64,000 nucleotides of DNA from Liolophura sinensis (Eukaryota; Mollusca; Polyplacophora; Chitonida; Chitonidae), in assembly GCF_032854445.1 (NCBI RefSeq), contig NC_088300.1:23419608-23483607 (forward strand), read 5' to 3'. The notes under the pieces were generated by a model that saw nothing but the letters and a program-made list of their open reading frames with translations, did not search any database and had not been told where the DNA came from. The translations under genes and the position numbers were made by a program. This document shows, in pieces, positions 58,400 through 64,000 of the stretch (its first letter is position 1; each line of letters starts with the position of its first letter).

Positions 58400-61300
58400 A
58401 GAGGTCTATTAAATTGTGACCCGTTTTTAGTGGGTGACATCTTAAAGTTTTATTCCGTACTTTTGAGAGTATAAATTCATATAAAATTCGTATCGTACTC
58501 ATTCAAAATTATTAATGTGCCTGAGAATTAATAAGCGGACGACGGGAGGTGGGGGTGCGGGGATGAACGACGGGTTTATTTCAGTAAGGTGTGTCATTTT
58601 CCTGGCTGCAGGAGCAGTTTCAACTAGTTCTGCGTGATTTGTCTCACATATATAAACCAGAATGTCGACTAATGAGTTAAAATGTGTTGATTTAAACAAA
58701 AATAATAAAATTAAACAAATATTTTCTCGGTCATTTTTTAAATACCTTAAATAAGTGTAACTATATGGATGCTTTAAAATATTGAACGTCGTATAAAATG
58801 GTCCTAACAGTGACAGTAATAAAACCAGTAGCTTTAGGCATCCAACTGCCTTTAGAGCAAGCTCTAACACGGAGAAATGTAACTAGGCTTGCCTATTTCA
58901 CGAACCGTTTTGAGATAAAGAAATAATGTCACGAATCTATGCGTTGAAACAGACATTCGTCAGACCACTAGTTAGCCACAACGGATGTCCCGATTTAATA
59001 ATTGCAAGACCAATTCCCAAAACGGCGTTTAAGACAAACCACCTCAAAAGTAACAAAATATATTGAAGACGAAATTAGGATGGAATGATGCAAAAAGAAA
59101 CAGTCAACAGGTTTTCAAAAATGTATGAAAGACATATGGAATGTTCTTGGCGAATGAATGAAGTCAGTATTCAAATCGTGGGCCATGCTCGTATACAGTT
59201 ATCAATAATCAGAGTATGTACCTCAGTTTCGCTTTGATTACAAATGTTCATATGTCCAACATGGCGTTGCAATTAAGCACGATGAAGCCCCTAGCCCCGA
59301 GTTAAGTGGATTTGACACAATCGATGACGCACCATGCCATAGATGCTCTGGCCATATTTTCTTAAAGAATTATAACCGTAAACTTGTGAAGGGATTCATA
59401 AAACTAAGGGATTCCGTCAAAGAACAGCAAACAGTTGACGAAAGCCATAAAAACAGAAGTGCCTAAGAGGATTATCGATGGATAGACTTGGAATTAACAA
59501 CGAATTTTATTTGATTTTCCTCATTCTTAGAGCTGTAAAAAAAAATTGGATCGTCGAATCATCGTTACAAGTGCTGTGGTAAAATGGAGCTGTGTAAGTT
59601 GATCTTAATAGTCACTCAGATATTTATGCTGAGATATACTATACTGAGATCAGAATATAAAGGGTAACTTTATACATATATGCGGTTTTATAGTGCGCTG
59701 AGGAGACCTTCGTGTCTAGGCCTATTACAACGTATATATGTAGTCTAATGCGACCAGGAAATATTTAATTCAACACGGACGACAAGATAAGTTTTTATCA
59801 TCATTTATCATAAAATCTAGTTTGGGAAATTTTCTTAAACTCGCGACCCTTGTAAGCTATATATAGGTGATACTTTATTCTCGCCTGTATGCCAGAGTCC
59901 ATAAAGCATCCGGATGGGGCTGACTCCTGTGGCCTGCACAGCATCAAAATCCGCTGATACGTCAAGAAAAACATAATAGTGGCACAAGTTAATCAACATA
60001 ACGTTGTTAAGAGATAACAAAATTAGTGCCGGGGTTCTAACCTCTGCGATATGTGACAAATCGCATTACTCTGACAGGTCTGCGTGTTTTTAATAAGCTA
60101 TTTTATAGATAACACATACTCCGCTATACAGGAACTGAGCGAATAACACTGGCAAGGATGCTTGAATTAGCGTGGGCTGTGCGAAAGAGCATTTATCATG
60201 GCAACGTCGCTTATGAGGTGAGGTTGGCAGTGAAAGTAATTGATACAGAACATAGAAGCTTGCAAAGTGTCCGATATACATCAGTAGGTCTTCATTTCTG
60301 TAGGCCGATGATTGCAACGGCTTAAGGGATGAAAATGCACGCAGTATTTTGCTCTTTCAGTTTTACGACGTGAGTCGTTTAGATATATTCCTCCGTATTA
60401 CAGTCGTATGAATTTCTCCAACGTTATCGACGTTTCTTCTTATATCAAAGCATTTCTTCACTTTGGAGTGTTGAAATTTTAGTAGAGGGGCCCATTTTCT
60501 TCAAGCAACCTAGGACTGGTAGATTTATGAGTCTCTCCAGGTCTTCTCTGATTCAGTATACCACACCCAATATCAAAAATATTGTAAAATAAATTGAAAG
60601 TCTTAACGATGGCTGCCTTAGGCATGCTAGGAAATCGGTGGTTGTTTCCCTTTACCAGATTCTGTCCTAATAGTTAGTTCTACCTAGTTCGTGTTGAACG
60701 GTGATTAGAAAATTAGTTTGGCGATTATTCACCTGCGACGACCATTATTCCAGAAGAATATCTTTTACGATGTCTAAATTGAAAGCATTAAGATGTGATA
60801 TTTACGGTTTCTGTACGCTGCTCTAAATCTCGATTGCCCTTGAAACCCTTGAAACTTTGATTCATCTAAACAAGTTAACATAAAACTACTAAGCCCCATT
60901 TTTCTCAAATTGCCAAATACGCTCAGTAATTAACTACAGTGCCAATAACATAACGTAAATAACATTTCTCTGCTAATTTTTTATGAAGGTTTGAAAAAGA
61001 GATATTACAGGAGACAAGAAATCCTATGTCAGTATAAGGTTTTCAGAAGATAGGATTTCAGGATACCAGCCCAGTTTATTACTTTATATCCCTCCTGGAT
61101 CTATTTGGAACATTTTTGTTCTGGAGAAAACTTTTACACAGGAAATATAGCTATGTCTGAACATGGGGAACGATTTTAATGATGTAGGACATGTCAATTA
61201 CAGTAAGGATTTTCTGCTGTAGTGCAGTCTTATTGTCTCTCAGTTCTTTGATCATCATGAAATATCATGTCTTTCTCGCAGTCGCCATGATGTCATGAAG

Positions 61301-63910
61301 GATTGCTGACTGTAAGTTCACTTTATCTGTATTTATGTTCTAATTTACTTAATAATTGAAGTCATGTCTTTCTGTTTTACGTTCCCCTTCATAAAAGCTG
61401 AATCAACATCCCGTCATATATGTATTCCTTGTCCTATACTTGCCTTCAAAACGAACGTTGTGTCTATACTGGGAAAGTATGTTTACATGGATTAACTACC
61501 GGTGCAGTCAAACATTTATGACTCGATACTCACTCGTACACTGTCTGTGGCGGGCAATAACAGGCAGTCATCGAATATATCTCCTCGATCTTCCGACGTA
61601 AAGACTGTGACAGCCAGCCGAATTTTAAAACTAGGGGTTACTCGATTTTGTAATCTAAGCCGGTCGGATCAAGCCAATTTGACTTTCATTATAATTTTCA
61701 TTAAAAAGAGATTCATATATTTCTGTAAAATATACACAGAAATATAGAAAACGCATGCACATAATTTGGAAGAGGCAATCTTTTATAAAGAGATTGATGG
61801 GGTGATATGGAAGGTTACACAAGACCTGATAGTTACACAAGGCCTGAAGGCCTGTACATAGTGTGGATGTACAGTGTGGGTGTACATTGTGTGGATAATA
61901 TATATCCTATTCCAAGAAGGGTTATGTTCAGGCGAATTCCGCCCTACTTCCACCTCACCAGCTGCAAGTAAATCTTTATCCTTTATACAGGAAACGTGTT
62001 TTTCGCAAAATTAAACAATTTCACTGCTTGGTTATATTAATATTATTATCCCGATTTCCTTACGTGAACTTCACGGTATCAGTCTGTATTCTTCTCCTAA
62101 ATAAGACATTATTATTGAATACGACAGTTAGACCCCCAGAGTGCTTTGTTAATTTGAGGAATGTGACAGTCCCCACAGACATGCCTTTGTGAAAGATATC
62201 AGATACCTAGATCTGATGCGGAGATAAAATATGCGTCAGAAGAGTTGAGCAAGGACAGATGGAGACAGGGAAATTAATCAATGTATGTTTATGACATAGA
62301 ATTTTGGACTCGGGTAAACGAACTCCACGAAAAGTAGGCTACGGGAGGGTCTGGGTATAAAAGCCAGTTGGTATTAATTTGCGAGAGTGTTCGTTTGAGA
62401 AGTGTAGTATTTAACATCACCGCATGATTTCCCCGGCTCTGCTTAAGACGTGGAGGTTTTGGACGTTTACAGGATAGGGGAGTTTAGAGTTCAGAGTTTT
62501 TGTCGCTCAAGGTAAAAATAGTCCTCCTTTTTCAGGTGAGTTGTCAAAAATGTTAGGCAACTTTTGATAACAATAATTTACCAATCACCTGCCTTGCCAT
62601 GTTTTGGATACACAGATGACATCGTTTTCCTTGATGAACTCCTCCAGTTCACGAACATTCATCACCTCAGTTTTCTTCATCGTTCCTCTACTCTAAATAA
62701 CTTTTGAGCAACTTATTTCAAGAGCCTATGATTAGTAAATGTAATCACAAATATTTTTATAACATTTCTGACAGATCACATGGTACAGTAGGAGTATTTT
62801 TACCTTCAGTAATAAAAGAGTGTCAACCAATTCTTCCATTATAGTGTTAAGAGGACGAAATGTCACTATTTGCTGTCTACCGCACCGATGTCGATGCCCT
62901 TTTTAAAATATTCTACATTGTGGTATGTTACCATGGAAATCAGACAATTTCCATTTGAAAAATAAGTATGAAAATATATAGCTGATTGACCGAGTGACGC
63001 GCTAATTGATTGATCTCTCAATCAGCCGATGGAAGTCAGTCCGACAGAGTCCACAAAAACAGAAATGCCTTATTAACTTACTGAACTGCGTGTTCATTGC
63101 CTATGCAAAGTATTTACCCATTCCATTCAATTTTGTGTTAGAAACTCATTTACTGATATTGAAAGATTTAATACAAAGTTCGCTGGCGTTAATTTATTAG
63201 CTATATAACTGAAATCTGGTTTTGTAATATGAAATTTGGTTTATATTATGATTCCCACTTGACATATGTCGCGACTTTGAGTGACCAGCGCCTCGTGTTG
63301 ATTTCAATTCTGCGTTTCCGTCAAAGCAATTTCACGTATCAAGACATACATGTAAGGTATCAATTTTGTTGATCTGGCTTGTGGTAGAAGAAATCTGAAC
63401 ACTATCTAGGATACATTGATCTTTGTGAGATATCTGTGAGGTTAAGTCTTCTATACTTTACATGCCTCAAAAATCTCCTGTTTTGTTCTCAAGGGCAAGA
63501 AAACTATGGCGATAAAATTAGTCTAACTTTGGATGGCCTGGCATCAAGGAGACTTCCAAACGCTCTTCAAGACTTTGCTCCATGCCTGGGTGTCGCTTGT
63601 CTCAACAGAGGCCTGTTGCTTTGTTCTTTTATGTACTCGCACAACGATTTGGATGATGTGCAGGCCTATCATTTGGGTTAACGATCCGAAGAATTAACCT
63701 AAGGCCTAAGTCAATGCCAGACGGGAATGGCCAATTATTGGGGATCTGATTTATCGTGATTTCGTGTATGAAACATACCGTGATTTGTATCCACGACTTG
63801 CGTCCTAAATGCAGGATCCATAGACTGTATGCTGCATATTGGAGATATAATGCAAAGTCTTTCTTTCTTTTATAAAAATATATACAATTATATATTTCTT
63901 GCGACAAGCA
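58400..63910. other. Gene-free right end
   Basis: No exon, repeat family or RNA gene is recognised apart from the short endonuclease-like scrap at 62.6 kb and the SINE head at the window's edge. Confidence 0.5.
62580..62700 (-). pseudogene. Possible LINE endonuclease N-terminal scrap
   Basis: On the minus strand a short open frame reads MNVRELEEFIKENDVICVSK then TWQGR and stops. The pattern (hydrophobic, Asp, I/V-C-V-S-x-T-W) is that of the first catalytic strand of LINE endonucleases, where Glu usually occupies the position of Lys before Thr-Trp. It is only 31 codons with nothing recognisable beyond, so weakly supported. A globin A-helix reading was considered and judged less likely. Confidence 0.25.
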
Positions 63911-63914
63911 ATAA

Positions 63915-63990
63915 GATCTGGCCTGCTGAGTGGTCAGAAGTGCGAGACCAGCCAAGAAGTCCACGGTTCGGGTTCAATCACCGCCTTGGG
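63915..63990 (+). mobile_element. tRNA-like SINE head, cut by window end
   Basis: GGCCTGCTGAGTGGTCAGAA (box A-like, as in class II tRNAs) and GTTCGGGTTCAATCACC (box B-like). It cannot fold as an intact tRNA by eye and continues past the window, so a SINE head is more likely than a tRNA gene. Confidence 0.4.
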
Positions 63991-64000
63991 TAGGGATTTT

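Noticed and set aside
62580-62700. Globin first exon (VSKTWQG resembling an A helix)
   Set aside because: It would leave about 16 residues of the B helix unexplained before LFEMHP, and the pattern fits the first strand of a LINE endonuclease better.
63915-63990. Functional tRNA gene
   Set aside because: Box A and the anticodon arm do not form a convincing cloverleaf, and similar heads elsewhere in the window belong to SINE-like sequence.

Overview
This is eukaryotic nuclear DNA from an invertebrate, most likely a lophotrochozoan and probably a mollusc. Introns are large and AT-rich with GT-AG boundaries. Many copies of a tRNA-derived SINE with a CACCAATCAAATAAATA tail are present, and cact-tailed SINEs, a CR1/Jockey-type LINE and a Tc1/mariner element also occur. 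The species cannot be fixed from the sequence alone. There is no operon structure, CRISPR array or prokaryotic signal.

Two host genes can be supported, both on the minus strand. (1) An MS4A/CD20-like four-transmembrane protein is encoded between about 18.1 and 4.6 kb. Its coding exons lie at 18016-18077 (tentative), 17749-17923, 14817-14873 (57 nt) and 4575-4910, with an AATAAA at 4250-4255. All junction phases agree and the model reads as 209 residues. A separate acidic-tail exon at 2796-3252, also starting in phase 0, could be an alternative 3' terminal exon of this gene or belong to another one. (2) A neuroglobin/globin X-like globin has two recognisable exons, at 39078-39303 and 35226-35357. 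They show the classic B12.2 and G7.0 intron positions and both heme histidines. The first exon (A and B helices) was not found. A short THAP zinc-finger start (34182-34286) lies just downstream of the globin and looks truncated.

The rest is intron and intergenic DNA dominated by repeats. The MS4A introns carry a 41-bp minisatellite (about 14985-16110), a 16-bp repeat (17055-17199), a 76/93-bp tandem array (6599-7245) and several SINEs. The 22-29 kb stretch holds a MITE-like hairpin, an inactivated Tc1 transposase (two adjacent nonsense codons and a lost third catalytic acid) and a 5'-truncated, frameshifted LINE. The globin intron holds an unusual cloud of about 11-bp TGAGGTRYA repeats. A further dispersed repeat with the core CCATTTGCCAACTATCACA occurs about nine times between 21 and 59 kb. 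From 45 to 64 kb I see only repeats, short minisatellites and unsupported ORFs.

The two genes show no evident functional link. I found nothing that clearly qualifies as a new biological system. The most unusual sequence structures are the two intronic arrays, the dispersed unknown repeat and the possible alternative cytoplasmic tail of the MS4A-like protein.
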